The notes beneath the pieces were generated by a model. It saw only the letters and a program-made list of their open reading frames with translations, had not been told where the DNA came from and searched no databases. Shown here piece by piece: positions 22,001 through 34,146 of a stretch of DNA of 64,000 nt. Source of the stretch: Bilabrum cf. latius (taxonomy: Eukaryota; Bigyra: Bicosoecida; Bigyra; Bicosoecida). Within the stretch, counting starts at the first letter, position 1, and every line of letters begins with the position of its first letter. Position numbers and translations under genes: made by a program. The stretch is from positions 558,001-622,000 of the forward strand of contig OZ237757.1 of the NCBI GenBank assembly GCA_965178125.1, in the 5' to 3' direction.

Positions 22001-25000
22001 TGGCCCGCAATTGATCAAGCCAGGCGGCGCTTGGGCCGCTGCTGTGTGGCTGGCATTGTCGGCAGCTGCACCTGCCTTCCGCGACTTTATCTCTTCTTCT
22101 GCTTCGGCTGCAAGCTTCCCGGCAGCCCTGGATGCAAGAGCCTCCCTCTCCACCGCAGGCCATGGCCGGGTGCTCGACACCTCCCTAGCAGATGTTCGCT
22201 GCCAGTCCTGCGCCAGCAGAAGTAGTCCCCGTGCCTCGCCCACAGGCAGGCCCTCGACTGCGCTCCTAGATTTGGTGCCGCCGTCGCGGCTATTAATCCT
22301 CCGCAGTCCAGTATCTAGGAGCTGCAGTCGTCCCAGCATTGCGGTTGAGACTAATGTCTCCATGCTCACCGCGCACACCGAGTCCAGCCAGGACTCCCAC
22401 GCGCTACCAGGTCCGTCCATTGGCCGCTGCATCCGCAGCCCTGGCCCCACTCCTAGCTTAATCCGGCGGCTGGCTCGCTCGAGGAGGGCCCTGGCAGAGG
22501 CGCTCGCAAGCAGCTGCAGGCATGCATCAACGCCGCCCTCAGCAAGCATCGGAAACGGCACGCAATTGGGATCAAGTACCGCACTGCAGAGCCGACGTAG
22601 TGTGCCATTAAATACATGATCAACACCGCCATGCGAGCTATGTGCAGCGCAAGATCCAACCGCCTTCCGAAGCATCAGGTCGCCCGCTGCGACGTAGTCC
22701 ATACCTCGGACTGCAAGCAGAGTCAAGCTGAAGAACACAGCCGGCATCAGTGCACCAAGGGCCAATGCTTTCGAACCCTGCGATGAAGCGGCAGACTCTA
22801 GCTCTTTGTGGTGCAACAGGACGTGCTTAGTCCGCATGATGGCGAGAGTCAGCCGGCGACATGCGCTGGCAGCTGCGGGCCTGCCGCGCCCCGAGTCGAC
22901 TACCGCCCTTATGCTATCCATTAGCACCTGCAACAACCCAGGTATAGTATCATTGCTGGCATGATGACCGACCGATGGCATGGGTTGCATCTCTGCTCCC
23001 GCTGCCTAGGTGGATCCGCCACGAAGTCCGCCCTCGATCATGCCATCCGCCACCCTGGCCAGCGTATCACCCATCTCACGCATCGATGCTGAGCTCTAGG
23101 GATCGCCTACTAGGAACAACCGCGTGCTTATAAGCCTGCAGCGCTGCGACGCCCGCTAAACGATACTCACAGTGCCACTGCCAAGTCCTCGCACCACACC
23201 CCGGTACCTAGGCGACTGCAGAATGGCATGTGTCAGCTGCAGCTTGCGAGTTTCTTCCAGCAATGACTCCAGCCGCAAAGCACTCCTGCCTCCCCTCGAA
23301 AAGCCGTCAGCCCCCGCATCGTGCAGCAGCGCAAGCACGGCCTCCGTATGCTCTCCTTGCAGCCATCTGGACAAGTACTCCCACCAAGCTGCCACCGATG
23401 CATCCAACTCAGACACGCGCTGTCCCTTGCGCCTGTAGCAAGCCATTGCACTGTCTATGAAGGACTAGTCCGAAAGGAGAGCGCGTGGATCAATGCCAGC
23501 GGTCTCATGGACGGTATCAGCATCATCACTTCCCATCTCCGCATCATCCGCATCCTCGCCCTCTGAGTCGTCAAACTCGCCAAAGATGCCGCCCCCACCC
23601 CCATCCTAGCTGTCCTTCCCAGCTCCATCGTTGCCTGCCGTCTCGGCATCACCCGCATCCTCGCCCTCTGAGTCGTCAAACTCGCCAAAGATGCCGCCCC
23701 CACCCCCATCCTAGCTGTCCTTCCCAGCTCCATCGTTGCCTGCCGTCTCGGCATCACCCGCATCCTCGCCCTCTGAGTCGTCAAACTCGCCAAAGATGCC
23801 GCCCCCACCCCCATCCTAGCTGTCCTTCCCAGCTCCATCGTTGCCTGCCGTCTCGGCATCACCCGCATCCTCGCCCTCTGAGTCGTCAAACTCGCCAAAG
23901 ATGCCGCCCCCACCCCCATCCTAGCTGTCCTTCCCAGCTCCATCGTTGCCTGCCGTCTCGGCATCACCCGCATCCTCGCCCTCTGAGTCGTCAAACTCGC
24001 CAAAGATGCCGCCTTCATCCCTACCCTATCCCACGTTTTCAGGCTATGGAACCGGATCACTGACATGTTGTCCAGATTCCTAAGATCTGATTCGTTTTGC
24101 GCTGGATTTAACTGAGTCTTGAGCTCCAGGGCCGGCAGGCTCAGCAGCAGGGGCCAGGCTTCCCCATTGCCTTCCACCAACCGTCCTGTCCACACCACCT
24201 GCTCTGCTATGCAGCGCCATGCGAGCTACGACCAGTGCCATCATCGGCATGTGCGCAGTTTGAAACAGCGTGCGGACTGCAGTTGAAGGGCTACCACCCA
24301 GTAGGAAGAATCCCGCTGCGTGCACGTGAGAATGCCTGGAGAGCAGCATGTATCCGGTATCCATTGCACTGCGGCGTGCCTCTACCCCGTCCCTGTCCCT
24401 CCTGCCTACCTTGTCCACCAGTCCTGCCATGACTTTCTGGCTGTCAAGCGCGAACAGCCTGCCCAACACCTGCACGCGAGACCCGCCCATGGCGGCATAC
24501 GGCAGCAGGCAGCTCATGGGGTCTTTGCCAGCCTCCTGATATTCGTGCGATGCCACGCTCTCCATAACCTGTGCTAGGTGGTGGTCACTTCTCAGCCACA
24601 GAGGCACCCGCAGCCTCTCGATCATCTGCATGGAGGCACGCCCGTCGAACCCGCTCAGCTGCGCCTGACCCATCCGGGCCAGCCCGAGCTCTTTGAGCAG
24701 AATGTCCTAGCTGTCAGAGAGCAGCGCATTTGCGACCACCGACAGGGGCACGGCCTTAGGTCGATCGGAGCCCGTGAGGCATTTCATGCGATACAGGAAC
24801 ATACGCATGCCGACCAACGCTCGCTAGCCCGAAGAGTCCAGCACAGTTGCCTGCTAAGCGCCCGGTCCGTACACGTCATTCGCCGTGGTGGCCAGGGCAA
24901 GCAGGGCTCGGTTGTCTGCCGCAGCGCTGGGAACAATGGACACGCTGCCGAGAGTACTGCTTAGACGTTCCAGCGTGCCTGCCTTCAGGCTAGCCTGCGT

Positions 25001-28000
25001 CCCTGCCGTGGCTTGATCCTCCTACCCAGCCTAGGCCATGAGGGCGTCTGGCAGCAGGTACTCAGCGAGACCGCTCTGCCTAGACACAGCCCCTGCACCG
25101 CCAGCATGCCGCGCCACCCATCGCTTCCACCCTCTGTGGCCCACCACGGGAGCTTCCTCTGCCGTGTGGCCCTCTACCCCCACGCCATGACCTCGCAGGG
25201 ACAGCACGGACCCAGCCCTCCGCCTGCTGGCCATCAGCTTGGAAGATGGCTTCCCCACGCTCTGCATCCTACCGGCTTCTGATCCATCGCTCCCTTCATC
25301 TAGAAGCTCCAGCCCTCCCTCGCTGCCAGAGCTGTCTCCACCCGCGAGCTTGCGCTCATCGGCCCCAGCACCACTGGCTGGACTTGCCCTTACCCCTGCC
25401 TCCCCGCCATCGTCCCCTTCCTCGGATACGCTGCCCTCGCTGTCTGACACCTCTCTGTTTTCCCCGTCGAGGTCTTTCTCCTCTTCAATTGCCTAGGACC
25501 GCAGAACCGCTAGCCTCCGTCTGAATCGCCTATCCTCCAGTCGCCTTGCTCTCGAGGAGGCGGTGTCTGCCCGTCGTTGCGAGGCATAAAGCGCCTCGTC
25601 CAGGTGCTGCAGAGCTGCCACAACCTGCCCCCTGTCCTTCCTGACAATGGCCCCCTCAAGTGCCAGCCCGCTGCAAGGTGAGACCACGCTGCCTGACAGC
25701 GACATTGACGAGCTGAGCTAGACTCCGCCTGGCAATCGAATGACGATGTCGCTACTTGTGCCAGTGCCCTGCCGTATAGCAGCAGCGGTGCCCGCCAAAC
25801 GTGGCTATTTGCTGAGCGCGCCACTCCAACCGTTGCACGATCCAGTGACAAACACAGGTTGCTGAATGAACGTCCATGGCAACCCATCCATGCTGGCATG
25901 CACCTTGCTGCGCTTCTCATGCGGCAGCACATACGCAGCCAGCTTGGGCGCGAGGAAGATCGACCCCTCAGCCAAGTCCATGCCCCCGCCATCCCTGCGC
26001 AATGCGTTCCTGTACGCCAAAACATAACCAGGAACAAACGAGCCACAGCCTGACACTGCAGTAACTTGAATGCTCGTTTGCCCATGGTGAGCATGGGGCA
26101 GCCGTAGGTGACCCTGAAACAGAGTGTACTTGGACTGCCCCAAGTCTTCTCCAATGGTGGCCTCACCAGCATCAGCTGCCACAACCTTCACGTGCACGCT
26201 GCCATGTGAGTCCACAAAAAATGACCCGAACGTCGCAAGCAAGCCACTAGTGTGCACGACATGCGCAGCTGAAGTCCCCATAGCAAATGGACTATCAAGC
26301 TCGATCTGCTGTATCCTAGTTCGTCCATCGGCCGCGGCACATCGAGGATTGTATCGCACCAGAAATGCTTCCGACGGAGCATCGGCACTGCTGACGCCAA
26401 TTGTCACTGCCACCTATGCAGGCTCCGATTCAATCCTAGGGAACCCAACCGCGGCGTAGACAGTCTGGTTCTGGCGTGCATCAGCCAGCTCGACAGCATC
26501 GGTATGCTCCAAGCTGGCCTGGCCTTGGCACACATCAAGTAGCAACAGCCGAGATGTAAGACGGCCACCACTAGCATATACAGCTGCGATCGCAACTTGG
26601 CACGGACTGGAACCGTCCGAACCCATCTCATCTTGCACTGGCCTCGCAGCCGCAGCTATGGCAAGCACGTGCTCAGGCTAAGGCAAGATTCCGCCGTCCG
26701 CTGCAGGCAAGTTTACTTGGATCCATCGGATACCCTCCGGTATGCTTGCATTGAGCCCGGCTTGAGCATGCAGGTCGACCTCCCTCCCGGCCAGCTGTAC
26801 AGCTGCAGCACTGCCTGTTCTCGTGCACAAGCCGATTCTGACATAGGACGGATCCGTATTCGCAGCGTCTAAGTCCAACACAGAAGTGCCCGCTGCATCG
26901 ACAACACCAGTCACTATCCCTACCGCAGCTGATTCGTGCATCACGTCAAGCACCTACTCGAGCCAGTCGCCTCCACTGCTCACTGACCCCTCCCTGCTTT
27001 GCGAGGCAACGTGAGACGGCGATTCACCTGCGTACGCCGTCGGCACAAGCCTTAGCTTGGGCCAGGGCTACTTTGCCACCCGAATCGACTACCACACGGT
27101 ACCGGAGCGACTGCCGCAAATCGTTGAACGCAGCAGCAGCGCGGTGGGCGGTGCACTCACCGTAGCCATGCGTGCAGGTGCGGCTAGGCTGAGCACTTCG
27201 CGTGGAGCCGCTACTGGCAATCGCCAGATGGGCCGCATGGATGGCAGCTCGCGCGCTGCGGGCCGTGAGCCAGGACTCAATTCTGTGGTATCCGCGGCTG
27301 ACGGTGCCTTGCTGTGCGCATTCATTGTTCCGTGACGAGATCCGCCCTGAAGCCGAGCTAGAACATGGGCTGGAATCCCGCTGGTGTCAGCCCCACCCTG
27401 TCCAGCACCAGCAGATCCTTCGTACCAAGCATTGGTTGAGTCTTGCGCTCCTGCGCCTGCGGTCCCCTCGCTTCTATCCTAAGACAAGCTTCCGTCCTCC
27501 AATGCAATGGCACCTACCTGCAACTTCGTCAGGGCAGTCAGCATGGCAAGTCTCTCGGCACAGCCTTCCGCCCCCATGGCTCCACTTGCAGACCTGCCGC
27601 GAGCAGCTGCATGCACGGCCCCTCCTGGGTGCCTAGGGGGTAGTGCAGGCGGCTGCACGTCCACCCATGAACCGGCTGCATCTTTGGGGCTGCGGGCACC
27701 TGAAATAGCTTTCTCCTCTGCACTAGAACGCCCATCTCGCAGCACAGCCCTCGCCTCGACTGCCTCCTGCTCTTCGTCCCTCGGGGTGATTGTGTCCCCG
27801 CCCAGCACTCGCAGGGCACGGGTCACGGCCGCAGCCGGGCACTCTATGCTGCCAAGCCCGACCGTAACCGCCTTCCCGAGCTGCTCTGCCCCTCCATCTA
27901 TCTCAGATTTCGCACCCAACTTTCCCTCACCCGATGAGCCCTTCCCAACATCCGCCAGCCTGCGGAACCCTCCGAGTGACGGGTCGGCCTGCTCGATCAG

Positions 28001-29725
28001 GGATGGTGGGAAGGACGGTCCCGAGCCCTGCACGGAGGCTATTGAAGGGCACACCAGGTGCAGCTTGCCCAGGGAACAAGAATGAAGGCCCCCTTGCGCC
28101 TGCTGGCTGCCTCCAGCCGCACCGGCCTCCCAGTCGGAATGGCACCGGTGGAGACCTGCCGATACCTGCGGTAACGCACCCTTCTCTAGCATAGCCACTG
28201 CATGGGGCACCACACGAGGCTGCCGCATGGGCACGTCGACCACCCCGCGCACGTGCCACGAAAGCAGCACGCACCTGCCGGGAGTGGAGGGGACCCCGTC
28301 ACCGGAAGGACCGGTCCCGAGACAGGCGAACACGTAGTCACTGTGACGAGTCAGTGCGTGAGGGCTGCCCACCGCAGCTAGCATGCCTGCATCGTCCCGG
28401 TCCACGTGGCCATGCCACGGCACCGGGCATGCAGCCGCACGCGTCTTCCCCTAATCTACTTCTATCGGTTCCTCTCTCTCGTCAATATGGCTGCCCACTC
28501 GGCCCTCCTCATCCTGAGCACCTTCCAAGGCACTGTTCCCGCCCGCATCCGCTCGATCCTCCGCCGTGAATCGCGCCGCCTCTAGCTCGAGGGCCCGTTT
28601 CAGCTGCCAGGGCATCTCGCTGCCTGGACACACGAAGCAGTCCTCACCGCTGGCAGCTGCCACGGAGCGGAAGAATGACCCGTGGTCCCCGCCAGACGGC
28701 GAATCATACCCCCAACCCGCATTGGATGAATCGATCCCACCCGCCCTGCTGGCCCGCTCAATCTCCCCAGCCATCTCGGCCGACTCCATGCTGGGAAGCA
28801 GCTGTCGGTTGAGGCCGCCGCCATGCTGGCTGCTCCAGCCCACTGCGCACGCAATGAGCGGTATAGGCCGACCTGGTGCGGGTGACAGAGCAATTGAATG
28901 CACCCGGCGCATGGCAACCGCTTCCCATGGCTCCGTTTCTCGCCACAGGTCCAACCGAAGCGGGCCATGCAGCGTCCACGCGCCTTGGCCAGCTGCCTGG
29001 CTGGCAGGCCCACTTATGCTAGCGAGAGATGCAGCAGTGTTGCTCCGGCCAAGTCTCAACTTGATGCGCTTCTCACGCGCATTGGCGTGCTGCGGCAGCC
29101 AGGCAAGTGCCAAAACGACTGGACGCTGCGAATCGATAGATTCGCTCGGAGACCGCAAGCACGGCTCAAGCACGCTACTACCAATGACTAGTGGAATTTG
29201 ACGCAAATTTGGGGCCTTTGGTCCCAGTCTACACCAAACACGCAGGCCGACGGATGCTTTACACTCCGTAGCCCAGCAGCTGGTCGCGGTGTATCGCCCA
29301 CAAGCAGACACTTCCAGGAGGGCTTGGCTGCGGCTGGATCCAAAATCGTATACATGACTCGCAAGCGGATGACTGATTTGGCACATTGGCAACGGCTTTC
29401 CCGACAAGTCCACAATAGCCCTCTGGGAGGAATCCTCGAGCGATATCTTGCAGCAGAGCAGCTCCCCACAAGCACGTAGACACCGCAGTACCAGCACAGA
29501 TCCTGTGCTTGTACATACTACGCAAGCGTGGGCTGAGACTATCTCAGTCGCTTGCCTGTCCTGACTCTATGCTAAAGAGTGCCATCCTGACAAGCTGCGA
29601 ACTGTGGACCTTGCGGGGCTACCACGAATCTCCCAAGCCCTAGCCTTCCCGCATGCTGACAACGTGACACAATACTTAGTCACTCTTGGCTGTCCTGAGA
29701 CGATCACACATCCTGCAATTCGCAT
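19097..29725 (-). CDS. DmX-like / Rav1 homologue (RAVE complex, V-ATPase assembly)
   Basis: One continuous frame of about 3540 residues from an ATG at 29725 to a TGA at 19097. The Rav1/DmX core is recognisable at 24080-24700: a WLR motif, then KDPMSCLLPYAAMG, the ARRSAMDTGYMLLSRH block and AAGFFLLGG. The C-terminal WD40 repeats (19100-20400) are equally typical, including GGSAGDVSVLDLR, ATGGLDGSVRLWEL and a final SCGADG motif. Homologues (yeast Rav1, metazoan DMXL1/2 rabconnectin-3 alpha) promote V-ATPase assembly at endomembranes. Many in-frame TAGs interrupt the gene; gaps checked codon by codon (22991-23155, 24674-25030) contain only TAG. Between the Rav1 core and the WD repeats lies an acidic Gly-rich minisatellite. 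The 5' end is uncertain: the frame continues upstream to a TGA at 29765 with a possible acceptor AG near 29759, so an upstream exon may exist. Confidence 0.88.
23548..24012 (-). repeat. 105-bp coding minisatellite, about 4.4 copies, in the DmX gene
   Basis: Near-identical 105-bp units (35 codons) begin at about 23548, 23653, 23758 and 23863, with a partial last copy. In the DmX frame each encodes an acidic Gly-rich unit (cores DAETAGNDGAGKDS and GGGGGIFGEFDDSEGED). One TAG per unit, at 23606, 23711, 23816 and 23921, lies between these cores. The period keeps the frame, so copy number can change without frameshift. Confidence 0.95.
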
Positions 29726-29915
29726 TTTGTTGTTGCGTTGTGAGCAGGCGAACAGCAACTGTCGTCACGCACCGCCAACCACGGGCAGGCTCAACGAACC
29801 CGTGGCAACGCACTGGTTTGCGGACAGGCAGCGCAAGCGCGCTTATTACAACCTAAAAGAAACAATCCCGTGAAGGGCACAAACGCCTCGCATGGTCGCA
29901 CGCATCCATCCTGGA

Positions 29916-31334
29916 TCAATCCATCCGGCTCCGGTCTTTCCCTGGAGCAACCCCCGCAGAGGCAGCACCTGCTCGAGCACCCCCCCTCGCCCCTCCTCCT
30001 CCCAGCAGCCTATCAACGGATCGAAGGGCGGCCGCAGCGCTGGGCCTGCTGGATGGCCGCTTCCGCAGCATGGACAGGAGCAGCAGCCGGTATGCCTTGG
30101 AATACCTAGGTGGCCGGTGCGGCTTCTAGGCCCCTGCCCCTGCACCTGCCCCTGCACCCTTGCCTCTGCTCTTCTTTCCCCTTGAGCCGCGCCCCTTTCC
30201 GCCACTGGATGCAGCGCCCGCCCCTGCCCCGCCGGCAGCCGCCCCCCGCTCCACATCCACGTCGTGCACCTCCTCCGCGTCCCGCTCCGCAATCTCAACG
30301 GATATATCGTCCCGGTCCCCGCCGGGGAATGGCACGGTCCCCAGCACCCTCAGGTGACTCACGGCCTGCACCGTGCCCTCACCCTCCTCGTCCAGGGAAC
30401 ACTCGAAGGGGCTGTACCCGTAGGCCATCGCGAACCCCACGCAGCCTGCCGCCCACACGTCCACGGTCTCCGTCACGCCCTCGGGGCGCGGGGGCTCCCA
30501 CAGCTCCGGGGCGCGGTAGGGCATGGAGGTGCGCTGCTCCGCTTCCTCCTTGATCCGAGCAGCGGCGCGGGCCGTGCTGGCTGCCTGCCGGGCGGACCGT
30601 GCCGACCCTAGGTCTGCGAGGATGCACTCGTCATCCCCTGTGCCCGCCAGCATGCAGTTGTGGGTCTTGACGTCCCTGTGCGCAACGGGGGGCGAGTGCC
30701 CGTGCATCGTGGTGAGACCCTGCAGCAGCGATCGGAGCATCGTGAGGCACCGACGCTCCGGGAAGTACGGCCCCGCTGGTCGCAGCGGGTTGATCGCGTC
30801 TTCGATTGTTCCTCCCGCCATGAGCGGCATCAGCATGTCACACCTCTCATGGGGTGTACGATCCAGCTCAAGGGAGCCGCCCGCGCTACCAGCGGGCCTC
30901 TGCTGCTGAGGCGATGGTAGCACAGATATCTCATGGCCCACAAGGCGCAGTATCTGCGGAGACCTGAACGCCAGATGCCACGTTACTTCGTCTCTAGCCT
31001 GCGACTGCGACTCTGTAGTTTGCAACAGCATCCGCTTGAGGGCAAATTCCTGGCCCGTTGCAAGGTCTGTGGCGCGGTAAACCTGTGAAAATCCCCCATC
31101 TGCGAGCTTGTCGCCAATTTCGATGAGCCTATCGCCTATACGCACCTACTCCGCAGTAAATCGGGCAAATCTCCCGACAATTGCGCGTAAACAAGACGAC
31201 AAGCAGTCCTCCTGTCGAGACGCCGGAGCGTGCACCTAGTCGTACTGCTGAGCTCGTCCAGAGCTTCCACTTCTAGCTGCATCCATATCGTCACCTAATA
31301 AATCAATTGCTGCACTCAGATCTCCACTGGCCAT
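29916..31334 (-). CDS. STK16/MPSK1-like (NAK family) Ser/Thr kinase
   Basis: 472 residues from the ATG at 31334 to a TGA at 29916. Kinase landmarks in order: a glycine-rich loop variant (LADGGFSQVY), the FALKRM lysine, HRDVKTHN as catalytic loop, DLG in place of DFG (as in the STK16 family), YRAPELW (APE motif), DVWAAGC, and the final subdomain with RPSAAAAL. The last landmark lies beyond the TAG at 30126, so a standard-code stop would remove the end of the kinase fold. Two more TAGs lie N-terminal (31146, 31236). Between subdomains X and XI is a Gly/Ala/Lys/Arg-rich insertion (about 30126-30240) absent from typical members. STK16 relatives act in secretory and endocytic trafficking; the substrate here is unknown. 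It is divergent from the gene at 31488. Confidence 0.85.
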
Positions 31335-31410
31335 GCAAGCATATCGTACTGTGCATATCGAGGGCGCACGAACTGTCCGCTTGCTCGAGCGAACTCGCGC
31401 CGAACTACGA

Positions 31411-31446
31411 CGAATGCGTGCTCCGTTTCTTCGGAGCACGCATTCG
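31411..31446. repeat. Perfect 15-bp inverted repeat with 6-nt loop
   Basis: The arms 31411-31425 and 31432-31446 are exact reverse complements around TTTCTT. It lies in the 153-bp spacer between the kinase start (31334, -) and the start at 31488 (+). It could form a stable hairpin or be a symmetric factor-binding site in a bidirectional promoter. Both flanks are part of no conserved protein domain. Confidence 0.85.
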
Positions 31447-31487
31447 CTCCGCTCCGCAAATCCATTGCCATCGAAGAGCACACCAAG

Positions 31488-34043
31488 ATGATCAGTTTGC
31501 AGAGAGTACAATTGGCTGCCATCAGCAATGTTCGCTGGAGAAACAGCGGGTCCCTACTTGACGATACTCGTGTCCTCAAGTCGACACTTGCTCACTCCAG
31601 GCGAAGTCTAGGTGACTCTGAGCAGCCCCCCGAGAGCAATGCATCGCGTGCGAGCCGATCAATCACCGATAAAATATTTCAAATACTGAATTCTCTCGGT
31701 GTGCCAAGAAGACGGTCCCCAGAGAGGCAGGACTGGGGGGCCGCCCTGCAGGGGCTTGCCAAGGAGCGGCAAGCATTCATCAGCTCGCGGCAGAGGGCTC
31801 GCAAGCAGCTGAACGCCGAGATTGGCTTGATGAAATAGAGCATTGTTGCATCCGGGACTCTGCCAGCGATTTCATCAAACTCGACTGCGGGGCCGGGCCG
31901 TCCATTCGGAAACCAAGGCCAGGACAGTGCCGCCTCCGGTGCCATTCTTCAGTGCCTGGAAGTACTCAGCCCACCAGTCGTAGACAATTTTCTCATCGAT
32001 GCATGCGTGGATGCATACCACGACGTAGTGCCAGACGCATCGGAGCGGCCGTTCTGCCCCGCCGATGCACGCTCCTCTCTGTCGCGACTCGCTCGGCTCA
32101 TCACCCGGGAGCCCGACCCCGGGCCGTAGCCAAGCGCAACATCAGCTGCAGATCCAACCGGCCAGGCATTGCGCACTTCACCAAGTGCCGGGAGGGGACG
32201 TTTGAGCGGGCGCGAGGCCGTGGCATCCCATCGTGGCGTGAGGCACATGCGGAAGGACGTCCTCCAATCGATCCGGAATAGAAACAAGTTGCGCCCCCGG
32301 AAGTGGCCCGGCACGTTCGGCGAGGGTCCCGGACAGACAATGATTCGCCCCGACGACCCGCGGTCCGTGCTGTTCGACAAGCGATTCGGACTCGTGACGC
32401 AAGGGGCGCTGCAGCCAGGTGCCTCCCGGGCGTTCGGGGCCGCCGGCGTGTTCGACCCTGCTGCCACTCAGGCTCTGCGGGAGCGGGCCTCTGTCTCTGG
32501 CACGAGCTCGTCGATCCCTCTGAGGCGGGACGGGGCGGTGCAGCGAGAGGGGCCCTACCTCGAGGGCTACCGCAGGGAACAATTCCTGGAGAGGGGAGGA
32601 GGCGACTTCCTGTCGCAGCCCCCTAAACGAAGCACACCTGGCGCGGTCCATGGCCATGGCGCCGCATTGGGCACAGGCGCTGCGTCTAGTCGCCCAGAGG
32701 GCCCGCCTGGCGACAACCCACCGGTGGACGGAGCTCGGCCGCGATTCAGCCTCGAGACCACCTGGCCCAAGCTCAACGGATACGTGCCTCCGCAACACAG
32801 GCAGCACGCCAAGGTCAGTCGGCTTCAGAGAGCCAAATTCACGCCACTGGGGCGCCCGGGACCAGCCTCTACTAGTAGCAGCCCAAGTGCGGTGCACGAC
32901 CTCAGGCCCAGAGCCATCTCTGCTGCGGCCAGTGCGGCTCCCTCGAGGCCCATGGAAAAGGAAGGTGCGAGATAGACTCGGGCAGACGGAGGAATGAATG
33001 CACGGGAGGGTCAGGCACCGGGGAACACAGCCAAGGAGAGAAGATTCGCAGGGACCCGCCCGCTCACTCCACCAATGGACGCGGTCGAAACTCTAGTGCC
33101 AAACAAGCGGCGCAGTACCCCGGGATAGGACAGCGCCACCAAGTCTCCATCGCTCCACCTCCGCGCGTCTCCCGCAGGCGCTGGTTCGCCGCCCCCCTCC
33201 TTCTCCCTGGCCCGGCTCATGCCACGCAGTGAGACTAGACCCAGGTCATCTCTACAGCTAGCCGAATTGGGTGCCACTGCAAGTGCCAGTGCCAGTGGAA
33301 GCGCCTCCTCCTCAGCCGCGTCGCTTCGAAGCCTATCGCCGCAGCAGTCGATCGCCGAGATTGGTGGGTACCCATGGGCGAGCTAGAGCCAACAGGTCGG
33401 AGAAATGCAAGTGCCAGCCTGGCAGCAGGAGAGGGACACCGCCAAGAAGTAGTTTCAGCAGGTGCTGCATCCTGTGCGACCGCATCATTCGAGGGAGGAG
33501 GCCAGCGAGATGCTTGCATCCCGCGACGATGAGCACTCCAGGTTCTTGGGGCAGCAGCCGAGGCCGGGCAGTCGGAGTCACGCAGTGTGCGGGCCTTTCG
33601 ACACGGACTTGCGCACCGGACAGGTGCCTGGGTCGCCAGTCGCAGTGCGAAGACCAGCTTCAAAACAAGAAGAGTCTATTATTCGTATCTCCCGGTCGGG
33701 GGGGACTCACAGGCTTCGATCGGCCTCAACTAGGCGGAAGAGTTAGCTGGAGCAGACACCGGGGTTCGTGTCTCCAATGCGTAAATCAGGCACCGATCTA
33801 GCAGATAGGAAACCAAGAGGTCGTATTTTTGGCTTAGAGGCGTCGCGGTTTACAGCAAGCAGGCGTGGAAGGTGCGTAGCTGAAGTCGGATTGGATGGTG
33901 AGCCGTGGGCACCCTCAAGGAGACACCACGATCAGAGAGGAGGATACTTTGGCCCAGTCCCAGCAAGACAAAGTGCATCAATACAGTGGATCCGACGAGA
34001 GACTCGAAAGCTGCGTGCAAAGCACCAGTTGGGCATTTCGTAA
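31488..34043 (+). CDS. Hypothetical 851-residue protein
   Basis: One frame from the ATG at 31488 to a TAA at 34041-34043, crossing seven in-frame TAGs (31836, 32127, 32973, 33126, 33384, 33450, 33744). I do not recognise a family. The most ordered region appears to be about 32240-32500 (RNKLRPRKWPGTFGEG, MIRPDDPRSVLFDKRFG); the remainder is rich in Arg, Ser, Pro and Gly. No membrane segment or signal peptide is apparent. Reading seven TAGs without meeting TAA or TGA over 2.5 kb, including less GC-rich stretches near the end (33660-34040), supports a real gene. Confidence 0.6.
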
Positions 34044-34146
34044 CCTGGACCGAGCAGGTGCCTTCTGCGGAACCTCGTGCACTCAAAGGGCGCCGCGCCG
34101 GCCGTTTGTCCCCAAACTGTTGCTTTGCCCCAGAATTGGCAGGATT

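Noticed and set aside
23548-24012. CRISPR-like array
   Set aside because: Units are contiguous 105-bp coding repeats without unique spacers.
23485-24063. Plus-strand His/Pro/Arg-rich repeat protein
   Set aside because: It is the antisense shadow of the DmX minisatellite; the minus frame is continuous with conserved DmX sequence on both sides.
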